From Methylovirgula sp. (GTDB taxonomy: Bacteria > Pseudomonadota > Alphaproteobacteria > Rhizobiales > Beijerinckiaceae), in the NCBI GenBank assembly GCA_030044485.1, contig JASHVQ010000086.1, positions 1-5,778 on the forward strand: DNA of 5,778 nt, written 5' to 3'. The notes below the pieces were generated by a model. The model had not been told where the DNA came from, did no database searches, and worked only from the letters and a program-made list of their open reading frames with translations. Made by a program: the position numbers and the translations under genes. Of the stretch, positions 1 to 5,695 are shown piece by piece. The stretch's first letter is position 1; every line of letters begins with the position of its first letter.

Positions 1-190
1 TGAGACCGGTGCCGCCGCCGCCGTAGACGAGGCCGATCCCGGCCGCGGCAAGTTGGCGTCCGAAGGCGCGGGCCGCGTCGAGATAGAGCGGATCCGATCC
101 CGCCGACGAGCCGCAATAGACGCAGACGTCGCGGATAAGGCGACGGTTTGACGGCACAGCCGCGGGCTCCTGCGCGCCGACGTCCTTCAT
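1..190 (-). CDS. LOG family (TIGR00730) nucleotide 5'-monophosphate phosphoribohydrolase, N-terminal part, cut by the left window edge
   Basis: This is the first 63 codons of a leftward gene that continues beyond position 1. The translation starts MKDVGAQEPAAV and then shows VCVYCGSS (residues 22-29) and YGGGGTGL (56-63). These two motifs open the Rossmann fold of the LOG/'lysine decarboxylase-like' family. Family members hydrolyse the N-glycosidic bond of nucleoside 5'-monophosphates; plant and some bacterial members release cytokinin bases, and others act on AMP or similar nucleotides. The catalytic PGGxGTxxE motif lies outside the window, so activity cannot be judged. The protein should be cytosolic. 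The first 20 residues are a poorly conserved, hydrophilic extension; the ATG at 190 is chosen because it begins 13 bases after the stop of the small gene upstream (204-350), suggesting co-transcription. No clear Shine-Dalgarno sequence precedes it. Family assignment is firm; substrate is not known. Confidence 0.93.
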   Translation of the reverse strand, partial: MKDVGAQEPAAVPSNRRLIRDVCVYCGSSAGSDPLYLDAARAFGRQLAAAGIGLVYGGGGTGL

Positions 191-203
191 GGGGCGATGC
201 CGG

Positions 204-350
204 TCAAATGTTGTGGAAGGCGATTGCCGCCACGATCCGGCCTAGGGCGGCCGCGCCCAGCGCGCTCACGATTCGCGCCGCCGAAAGCCACAACATCGCC
301 GTGGCAAACGCGAAGAGCAGGCTCGCGGCTTCGGCAATCCAAAAAGTCAT
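204..350 (-). CDS. Small hydrophobic (membrane) protein, 48 aa, unknown function; N-terminus uncertain
   Basis: I do not recognise this protein. The frame reads MTFWIAEAASLLFAFATAML and then about 28 more residues rich in Ala, Leu, Ile and Val, with arginines at 26 and 38, ending HNI before TGA. Hydrophobic stretches at about 8-24 and 28-46 suggest one or two inner-membrane helices. The frame stays open for 15 codons upstream of the ATG (to 395) and encodes KLRYGSRLDPKKHIF, a basic segment that would suit the cytoplasmic side of a helix, but there is no standard start codon there. A good ATG GTG pair with a GAGA-containing upstream sequence lies at 402-397, one base out of frame. The real gene may therefore start at 402 with a one-base shift (see the finding), or at 350 as given here; an AAGAAA lies upstream of that ATG. 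It ends 13 bases before the LOG gene and is probably in its operon. It is called from hydrophobicity and context, not from homology. Confidence 0.5.
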   Translation of the reverse strand: MTFWIAEAASLLFAFATAMLWLSAARIVSALGAAALGRIVAAIAFHNI

Positions 351-516
351 GAAGATATGTTTCTTCGGGTCGAGGCGGGACCCATACCGCAGCTTTCACC
401 ATAGTCGTCTCGTTTCGGCGAATCCAGTTGTGCGAAGCAAAATCGCCGGCGAAATACGCTTCCGGCGCGGCCAAGCCGGTCTTTTGCCCGGCAAACCTAG
501 GCGAAATCATGTAGCG

Positions 517-534
517 GCTTGCCGAGAGGCAGGC
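517..534 (+). other. Short possible 5'-leader hairpin upstream of the LysM gene
   Basis: GCTTGCC (517-523) and GGCAGGC (528-534) can pair over 7 bp, including one G-U pair, around a GAGA (GNRA-type) loop. It sits about 15 bases before the ribosome binding site of the LysM gene. It could shape the mRNA leader, but short hairpins like this arise easily by chance in GC-rich DNA. The rest of the 403-559 region holds no promoter I can assign with confidence for either direction. Confidence 0.25.
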
Positions 535-549
535 TATTTATCCGCCGGA

Positions 550-555
550 AGGTGA
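550..555 (+). promoter_or_regulatory. Ribosome binding site of the LysM gene
   Basis: AGGTGA, within GGAAGGTGAG, is complementary to the 3' end of alphaproteobacterial 16S rRNA and lies four bases before the ATG at 560. It is the only strong Shine-Dalgarno sequence among the four rightward genes, and it fixes the start of the LysM protein. Confidence 0.8.
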
Positions 556-559
556 GTTC

Positions 560-1912
560 ATGACGCGTTCGCAAATCGCCGTCCTGGTCATTTCGGCAGG
601 TGTCGTCGCTGTCGGTGCCGTGCTGGCCGAGCGCGGCGTTCTGCCCGGTTGGTCGTCGGCTGCTCTTTCTCCATCCGCCGCACCCGCGGTCGCTGTTGCG
701 CCGCAAAATGCGGCGCCGCCCCCCGCCGCTGCGGCGCCGCAAAATATGCCTCCTGCGCCAACACAGCAGGCTGGCCTTGAGCCTCAACCCAAGCCGGCCG
801 AAGCGGCCGAGGCCCCGTCGGCGCCCGATCTTCCGGAATTCGACACGGTGCGCGTCGAGCCATCCGGCGACATTGTGGTCGCCGGTCATGGCGAGCCGGG
901 CGCCAAAGTCGCGCTGGTCGCGGGCGACAAGGTTTTGGCCGAAGTCGATGCCGACGGCGCGGGAAATTTCGTGATGGTGCCGACGCCGCTCGAACCCGGC
1001 GCCTATGTGCTCGGCTTGCGCAGCACCGGCAAGGAGGGCACGCTCGATTCGCACCAGAATGTGACGGTTTCCGTCCCGGCGAAGGGCCAGACGAACGTGG
1101 TCGTGGCGCTTGCCGAGCCGGGCAAGCCGAGCGTCATTCTGACCGACACGACGAAGCAGGAGACTCCGTCGTCCGCGGCAGCGCCGGTTCAGCCGCAAGT
1201 CTCCTTCAAGACGGCGGAGGTGGATAATGGCGGCTTCTATGCTTCCGGAAGCGCGACGCCCGGCGCGAATTTGCGCATCTACCTGAATGGCACATTGCTC
1301 GCCCAGGTCACGGCGGACTCGAACGGACATTGGTCGCTGACCGTCGGCAGGGGCATGTCGCCCGGTCATTTCGCGGTCCGTGCCGATGCGATCGATCCGA
1401 CCGGCAAAGTGCTTGCCCGCGCCGAAGTGCCATTCGACGTTCCGGTGAGCGTCGCCGAAGCCGACGCCGCGCCGGCTTCGCCGCAGGCGGCAGCGCCCAT
1501 CCCGACCGCCCCGGCTATATCGCCGCGCGCCGCATCTGCGGCTCTTGCAGCCTCCCCGGATTCCGCGCCGAGCGCCGCCGGCAATCCTGCGCCCATGTCT
1601 GCGCCCATGTCTGCGCCCATGTCGGCGCCAATGTCGGCGCCGGCGCCGGCTTCGGCTCCGGCAGCCAACGCCGGTTCCGGCCCGCAGCAAGCCGCGACAT
1701 CGCCGTCGCTCACCTCGACCGCCAACGCGGTGGTCGCCTCGATCGAAACGCGCACCGTGGTGCGCGGCGACAGTTTGTGGCGGATCAGCCGCAAGGTGTT
1801 CGGCCACGGGATCCGCTATACGTTGATCTATGAAGCCAATGCCGATCAGATCCGCGACCCGAGCCTGATCTATCCGGGGCAGGTCTTCGTGCTGCCGCAT
1901 ATGACCAATTAG
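560..1912 (+). CDS. Membrane-anchored Ig-like/LysM peptidoglycan-binding domain protein
   Basis: The 450-residue protein begins with a hydrophobic segment (about residues 5-23) without a lipobox cysteine, so it is probably an uncleaved anchor or signal that places the rest in the periplasm. A Pro/Ala-rich linker follows (about 33-90). Two bacterial Ig-like beta-sandwich domains come next: about 92-173, with GEPGAKVALVAGD, and about 213-297, with ATPGANLRIYLNG; their matching 'GxxxPGAxxxxxxxG' pattern marks them as related. A second Ala/Pro/Ser-rich linker (about 298-390) carries four APMS repeats. The C-terminus (about 398-447) is a LysM domain, with VVRGDSLWRISRKVFG and the closing YPGQVFVLP. 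LysM binds N-acetylglucosamine-containing glycan, so the protein probably bridges inner membrane and cell wall; its exact role is unknown. The start is set by a strong ribosome binding site. The ABC exporter gene starts 80 bases downstream on the same strand, so co-transcription is possible. Domain calls are from recognisable motifs. Confidence 0.92.
   Translation: MTRSQIAVLVISAGVVAVGAVLAERGVLPGWSSAALSPSAAPAVAVAPQNAAPPPAAAAPQNMPPAPTQQAGLEPQPKPAEAAEAPSAPDLPEFDTVRVEPSGDIVVAGHGEPGAKVALVAGDKVLAEVDADGAGNFVMVPTPLEPGAYVLGLRSTGKEGTLDSHQNVTVSVPAKGQTNVVVALAEPGKPSVILTDTTKQETPSSAAAPVQPQVSFKTAEVDNGGFYASGSATPGANLRIYLNGTLLAQVTADSNGHWSLTVGRGMSPGHFAVRADAIDPTGKVLARAEVPFDVPVSVAEADAAPASPQAAAPIPTAPAISPRAASAALAASPDSAPSAAGNPAPMSAPMSAPMSAPMSAPAPASAPAANAGSGPQQAATSPSLTSTANAVVASIETRTVVRGDSLWRISRKVFGHGIRYTLIYEANADQIRDPSLIYPGQVFVLPHMTN
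1589..1636 (+). repeat. Four tandem 12-bp in-frame repeats encoding APMS
   Basis: The unit GCGCCCATGTCT occurs twice exactly (1589-1600, 1601-1612), then as GCGCCCATGTCG (1613-1624) and GCGCCAATGTCG (1625-1636). The array continues as degenerate GCGCCG. It encodes Ala-Pro-Met-Ser at residues 344-359 of the LysM protein, in the flexible linker before the LysM domain. Because the unit is a multiple of three, copy-number changes would alter linker length without breaking the frame. Confidence 0.9.
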
Positions 1913-1992
1913 AAGAGGGCGGGCGCTTCGCCGGCGCCGGCTCGATCCGCGCCGACCCGACAGGCCGCCGCGCCGCCGGCCAAAGATTCGAG

Positions 1993-3939
1993 ATGCTGCA
2001 ACATATTTCCAAGTCGGCTGACCCCGGCAAGCCGCGAGCGAGTTTTTCCGGAACCTGGCGAAAGCTTTGGCCCTATCTTTGGCCAAGCGGCCGGCGCGAC
2101 CTCGAATGGCGCGTGCTCGCGACATTTGCGCTTCTGGTCCTCGCCAAAATCGTCACCGTCGCCGTGCCTTATTCGTTCAAATGGGCGACCGATGCGCTCA
2201 TCGGCCACGGACACACGCCGCATAGGCTCTTCGGCGTCGTTGCCGGGCCGCTGGCGCTGACCCTGCTTTACGGCGCGCTGCGCATCGCCATGGCGGCCTT
2301 CACGCAGGCGCGCGATGCGCTGTTCGCGGCGGTTGCGATGCATGCCGTGCGGCGGCTCGCCAACGACGTCTTCGTGCACCTGCATCTGCTTTCGCTGCGC
2401 TTTCATCTGCAGCGCAAGATCGGCGGCTTGACGCGCGTTCTCGAACGCGGCCGCAACGCCATCGAAACATTCGTGCGCACGGCGGTTCTCGTCGCGGTCC
2501 CGACCGCCGTCGAATTCGCCTTGATCCTCGCCGTGCTGTTTTTCCAATTCGACTGGCGCTACACGCTCGCCGTGGCGGCGATGATCCTCGCCTATACCGC
2601 CTTCACCTTTTCCGCCACCAATTGGCGCATCGGCATCCGCCGCTCGATGAACGAGAGCGACTCGGACGCCAATACCAAAGCGCTCGACAGCCTGCTCAAT
2701 TACGAGACGGTGAAATATTTCGGCGCCGAGGGGCGCGAGGGGCAGCGCTACGACCGATCGATGGCGCGCTACGAGGCGACGAGCATCAGCTCCTATACGT
2801 CGCTCACCTTCCTCAACTTCGGTCAGGCGGTGATCTTCACCCTGGGACTCACGGCGGTGATGGCCATGAGCATCGTCGGCATCAAGGCCGGCCGCAACAC
2901 CGTGGGCGATTTCGTGCTCGTCAACGCCATGATGGTGCAACTCTATCAGCCGCTGAATTTCTTGGGCATGGTCTACCGCGACATTCGCCAGGCAAAGATC
3001 GACCTCGAAATGATGTTCGATATTCTCGCCGAACACCCGGAGATCGCCGACAAGCCCGGCGCCAAGCCGCTGCGGGTGGCGGGCGGCCATCTGCGCTTCG
3101 ACAACGTCTTCTTCCATTACGAACCGGGGCGCGAAATCCTTAAGGGCGTGAGTTTCGACGTGCCGCCCGGCAAGACGCTGGCCATCGTCGGGCCGTCCGG
3201 AGCCGGCAAGTCGACGATCTCGCGACTGATCTTCCGCTTCTACGAGCCATCCTCGGGTCACATCACGATCGACGCGCAGGACCTCGACGACGTCACGCAG
3301 AATTCGCTGCGCGCTGCGATCGGCATGGTGCCGCAGGATACGGTGCTCTTCAACGACACGATCGGCTACAACATCCGCTACGGACGGGCGGATGCGACCG
3401 AAGCCGAGGTGAAGGAAGCGGCGCGGCTCGCGCATATCGACCGGTTCATCGAGAGCGTGCCGGGCGGCTACAAGGCGCAGGTCGGCGAGCGCGGCCTCAA
3501 ACTTTCGGGCGGCGAGAAACAGCGCGTGGCCATCGCCCGCACGATTCTCAAGGCGCCGCCCATTCTGGTCCTCGACGAGGCCACGTCGGCGCTCGACACA
3601 TTCACGGAACGCGAAATCCAGGAGGCGCTGGATCGCGTCTCGAAAGGGCGGACGACGCTCGTCATCGCGCATCGGCTTTCGACGGTGGTCAACGCCGACG
3701 AGATTCTCGTGCTCGACAAGGGCGAGATCGTCGAACGTGGCGCGCATGGCGCGCTGCTGGCCCGCGGCGGCGTCTATGCCGCCATGTGGAACCGGCAGAA
3801 CGAGGTGCGCCGCGCCGAAGAAATCTTGCGGCGCGCCGCGCAGGCCGAAGGCGCGAGCCCGCGCCCCACGCTCGACGGCGCCGCGGCGGAAGACGCACCG
3901 GCCTATTCGGAGGAAGACGCGGATATCGCCCTTGGCTGA
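1993..3939 (+). CDS. Atm1/HMT1-type ABC exporter half-transporter (fused permease and ATPase)
   Basis: This 648-residue protein has an N-terminal six-helix transmembrane domain (helices at about 41-61, 83-103, 163-183, 186-207, 272-293 and 305-325) fused to a nucleotide-binding domain. In the latter I see A-loop Y376, Walker A GPSGAGKST (400-408), Q-loop Q448 in VPQDT, signature LSGGEKQ (504-510), Walker B ILVLDEA (524-530, catalytic E529), D-loop SALD (532-535) and switch H560. All catalytic residues are present, so it should work as an active homodimer in the inner membrane. Stretches such as LNYETVKYFGAEGREGQRY are typical of the Atm1/ABCB7/HMT1 group, which exports glutathione-linked sulfur or metal species. 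A charged tail of about 50 residues follows the ATPase. The ATG at 1993 leaves a 40-residue cytoplasmic lead and is the only reasonable start, but its Shine-Dalgarno match is poor. Substrate is inferred from family only; cytochrome or lipid exporters of the same fold are less likely. Confidence 0.94.
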   Translation: MLQHISKSADPGKPRASFSGTWRKLWPYLWPSGRRDLEWRVLATFALLVLAKIVTVAVPYSFKWATDALIGHGHTPHRLFGVVAGPLALTLLYGALRIAMAAFTQARDALFAAVAMHAVRRLANDVFVHLHLLSLRFHLQRKIGGLTRVLERGRNAIETFVRTAVLVAVPTAVEFALILAVLFFQFDWRYTLAVAAMILAYTAFTFSATNWRIGIRRSMNESDSDANTKALDSLLNYETVKYFGAEGREGQRYDRSMARYEATSISSYTSLTFLNFGQAVIFTLGLTAVMAMSIVGIKAGRNTVGDFVLVNAMMVQLYQPLNFLGMVYRDIRQAKIDLEMMFDILAEHPEIADKPGAKPLRVAGGHLRFDNVFFHYEPGREILKGVSFDVPPGKTLAIVGPSGAGKSTISRLIFRFYEPSSGHITIDAQDLDDVTQNSLRAAIGMVPQDTVLFNDTIGYNIRYGRADATEAEVKEAARLAHIDRFIESVPGGYKAQVGERGLKLSGGEKQRVAIARTILKAPPILVLDEATSALDTFTEREIQEALDRVSKGRTTLVIAHRLSTVVNADEILVLDKGEIVERGAHGALLARGGVYAAMWNRQNEVRRAEEILRRAAQAEGASPRPTLDGAAAEDAPAYSEEDADIALG

Positions 3940-3953
3940 GAGCGAGAATGAAC

Positions 3954-3996
3954 CCTAGTCCCCGGCAGTTTCCAAAAGAAACTGCCGGGGACTAGG
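3954..3996. terminator. Perfect 19-bp inverted repeat (hairpin) between the exporter gene and psd; probable terminator or extragenic palindrome
   Basis: The arm CCTAGTCCCCGGCAGTTTC (3954-3972) is followed by a five-base loop CAAAA (3973-3977) and its exact reverse complement (3978-3996). It begins 14 bases after the exporter stop codon. Such a long, mismatch-free, GC-rich stem should block or end transcription. However, no T-run directly follows; the nearest is five Ts at 4019-4023, so it is not a canonical intrinsic terminator. It could act as an RNA 3'-end stabiliser or be a member of a dispersed palindromic repeat family. Confidence 0.72.
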
Positions 3997-4021
3997 AATT
4001 CCTGTTAATCCAAAGATCTTT
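3994..4021. repeat. Two further 10-bp palindromes next to the hairpin
   Basis: AGGAATTCCT (3994-4003), which overlaps the outer end of the hairpin, and AAAGATCTTT (4012-4021) are both perfect palindromes. They lie in an AT-richer pocket 40-67 bases before psd. They could be operator half-site pairs or part of a promoter region for psd, but neither matches a site I recognise. Confidence 0.4.
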
Positions 4022-4060
4022 TTCGGCTATTCGAATGGACTTTACGCGCGGCGCCGTTCC

Positions 4061-4756
4061 ATGAACCTTCTCGATTCGTTTCGCCGGCAGATCACGCCCG
4101 TCCATCCCGACGGCTATCTTTTCATCGCCATCGCGGCCGCGATAAGCTTGGCTCTCTTCTTTCTATATGCGCCGCTCGGCTGGCTCGGCCTCGGGCTGAC
4201 GCTTTGGTGCGCCTATTTCTTTCGCGATCCGCCGCGGCTGACGCCGCGCGACGACGCCATCGTGGTTGCTCCCGCCGACGGGGCCGTCGCTTATGCCGGC
4301 CCGAGCGTGCCGCCGCCCGAGCTCGGCCTCGGCCCCGATGCTTTGCCGCGCGTTTCGATCTTCATGTCGATTTTCGACGCCCACGTGAACCGCGCGCCGG
4401 TCTCGGGCCGGATCAGCAAGATCATCTATCGCCCGGGCCTGTTTCTCAACGCCGACCTCGACAAGGCGAGCCAAGACAACGAACGCAACGGCCTCGTCAT
4501 CGACGCGCTGCAGGGCCGCGTCGGCGTGGTGCAGATCGCCGGGCTGATCGCCCGCCGCATCCGCTGTTTCGTCGCGGCGGGGGAGGCGATCGAAGCGGGC
4601 GAGCGCTTCGGGCTCATCCGTTTTGGCTCGCGCCTCGACGTCTACCTGCCGCCCTCGGCACGGCTGCTCGTCGGGGTGGGGGCGCGCTCGGTCGCCGGCG
4701 AAACGATCATCGCCGATTTCCACGCCGGCCCGCCGCGAACCTTCAAATTGAGCTGA
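4061..4756 (+). CDS. psd: Phosphatidylserine decarboxylase proenzyme, short type
   Basis: The enzyme converts phosphatidylserine to phosphatidylethanolamine plus CO2 at the inner membrane. At 231 residues it belongs to the short Psd group, which lacks the long N-terminal part of the E. coli enzyme. Two hydrophobic segments (about 18-37 and 39-54) anchor it, followed by the family motif YFFRDPPR (52-59), PADG with D73, DAHVNR with H108, and the self-cleavage site FGS (188-190). D73, H108 and S190 are the expected autoproteolysis triad. Cleavage between G189 and S190 would give a beta chain of 189 residues and an alpha chain of 42 residues starting with the pyruvoyl group made from S190. pssA, which makes its substrate, follows after 66 bases on the same strand. 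The ATG at 4061 is the first in frame and gives the usual family N-terminus, but no Shine-Dalgarno sequence precedes it. The related archaetidylserine decarboxylases look similar but are unlikely in a bacterium. Confidence 0.96.
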   Translation: MNLLDSFRRQITPVHPDGYLFIAIAAAISLALFFLYAPLGWLGLGLTLWCAYFFRDPPRLTPRDDAIVVAPADGAVAYAGPSVPPPELGLGPDALPRVSIFMSIFDAHVNRAPVSGRISKIIYRPGLFLNADLDKASQDNERNGLVIDALQGRVGVVQIAGLIARRIRCFVAAGEAIEAGERFGLIRFGSRLDVYLPPSARLLVGVGARSVAGETIIADFHAGPPRTFKLS

Positions 4757-4810
4757 TCATGGGAAATGTCGCTCGCCAGGCCCGGCATTTTCGCGTGATC
4801 GCTTCTGCTT

Positions 4811-4816
4811 TATGAT
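4811..4816 (+). promoter_or_regulatory. Possible -10 element just upstream of pssA
   Basis: TATGAT matches the sigma-70 -10 consensus at five of six positions and lies seven bases before the pssA ATG, so transcription from it would begin at or next to the start codon. The region 17 bases upstream (about 4788-4793, TTTTCG) is a poor -35 match, so this is a weak prediction from sequence alone. Confidence 0.3.
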
Positions 4817-4822
4817 GCTCCC

Positions 4823-5695
4823 ATGAACACTTCACCGCGCAAGTTCTCGCTGCGCCGCGATGTCTCCGATGCCGAACCCGGGCAGGATCGCGAGGCGGCG
4901 GCGCCTCGCCTCGGCCTCGTCCGCGGCCGGCGGTTTCGCGCCGTTCCGCTGCGCATCATCCTGCCCAATCTCGTAACCCTTCTCGCCCTCTGCATGGGCC
5001 TGACCAGCATAAGGTTCGCGGTCGAGGGGCAGTTCGAGATCGCGGTGCTGGCGGTGATCGTCGCGGCGATCCTCGACGCTCTCGACGGACGCTTGGCGCG
5101 CGCCCTGCGCGGCACTTCGCGTTTCGGCGCCGAACTCGACTCGCTCGCCGATTTCGTCGACTTCGGCGTGGCGCCGGGATTGATCCTTTATTTCTGGAAC
5201 CTGCACCAGATGAAGAGCCTCGGCTGGTTCGCGGCCCTTGTCTTCGCGATCGCCTGCGCGCTGCGGCTGGCGCGCTTCAATGTGATGAGCGAGGACCCGA
5301 ACGAGCCGGATTGGCAGGCGCATTTCTTTATTGGCATGCCGGCGCCGGCCGGCGCGGTGGTGGTATTGCTGCCGCTCTATCTCAACCTCTCGATCATCGG
5401 CGTGCCGGCGACGCATTGGTTCGCGCCTTTCGAAATCGCCTATGTGCTCGGCATCGCTCTTCTCATGGCGAGCCGCATTGCGCATTTCTCCGGCAAAAGG
5501 ATCGGCCGCGTGCCGCGCGAATATGTGATCGTCGTGCTCTTCGGCATCGCGATCATGGTGCTTTTGCTCGCGACCTTTCCGATGGAAATGTTGGCCTTTC
5601 TCAGTCTTGCCTATCTGGCAACGATCCCCTTTGCGGTGCGCCGCCACCAAAGATTCGCCGCGGCCGATGCCGCGGCGCGGCAGACGCCCCAATGA
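4823..5695 (+). CDS. pssA: CDP-diacylglycerol-serine O-phosphatidyltransferase (phosphatidylserine synthase, type II)
   Basis: The enzyme condenses CDP-diacylglycerol with L-serine to give phosphatidylserine and CMP in the inner membrane, feeding Psd encoded just upstream. The 290-residue protein has a hydrophilic, Arg-rich N-terminus (1-42). The CDP-alcohol phosphatidyltransferase motif follows, DGxxAR(x8)GxxxDxxxD, with D88, G89, A92, R93, G102, D106 and D110; D85 supplies the preceding acidic residue. All metal- and substrate-binding residues are present. About eight hydrophobic segments follow the integral-membrane, Bacillus/rhizobial-type architecture rather than the peripheral E. coli PssA type. 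RFGAELDSLADFVDFGVAP is highly typical of alphaproteobacterial PssA. The C-terminus is a short basic, Ala-rich tail. No Shine-Dalgarno sequence precedes the ATG; no other start would keep the N-terminal basic segment and first helix. In this bacterial group phosphatidylethanolamine is also the precursor for methylation to phosphatidylcholine, though no methyltransferase gene is in this window. Confidence 0.96.
   Translation: MNTSPRKFSLRRDVSDAEPGQDREAAAPRLGLVRGRRFRAVPLRIILPNLVTLLALCMGLTSIRFAVEGQFEIAVLAVIVAAILDALDGRLARALRGTSRFGAELDSLADFVDFGVAPGLILYFWNLHQMKSLGWFAALVFAIACALRLARFNVMSEDPNEPDWQAHFFIGMPAPAGAVVVLLPLYLNLSIIGVPATHWFAPFEIAYVLGIALLMASRIAHFSGKRIGRVPREYVIVVLFGIAIMVLLLATFPMEMLAFLSLAYLATIPFAVRRHQRFAAADAAARQTPQ

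Noticed and set aside
475..492. Inverted repeat GCCGG...CCGGC with an eight-base loop
   Set aside because: A five-base GC stem is expected by chance many times in DNA of this composition.
187..510. A 107-codon minus-strand frame ending in an ATGA overlap with the LOG start
   Set aside because: The overlap looks attractive, but the translation after about 350 is inferior to the adjacent frame, which gives a clean hydrophobic protein. At most its ATG at 402 is the true start of a frame-disrupted gene.
148..555. A 135-codon plus-strand frame across the divergent region
   Set aside because: It overlaps the LOG gene start and the small membrane gene on the other strand, has no ribosome binding site or motif, and is basic and low in hydrophobic pattern.
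1930..1941. 12-bp palindrome GCCGGCGCCGGC upstream of the exporter gene
   Set aside because: It is made only of GCC/GGC steps, common throughout this GC-rich sequence, so it is not evidence for an operator.
497..2125. A 542-codon open frame on the minus strand opposite the LysM gene, very rich in Arg and Gly
   Set aside because: It lies fully antisense to a gene with clear domains and a strong ribosome binding site, and its composition is that of the complementary frame of GC-rich Ala/Pro codons. No domain is recognisable.
1909..3747. A 612-codon open frame on the minus strand opposite the ABC exporter
   Set aside because: It is antisense to an intact ABC transporter with all motifs. Its His/Arg/Asp-rich translation has no family motif; long antisense frames are common in GC-rich DNA.
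4759..4815. An 18-codon plus-strand frame between psd and pssA
   Set aside because: It has no ribosome binding site or conserved feature and fits chance expectation; its start overlaps nothing that would imply coupling.
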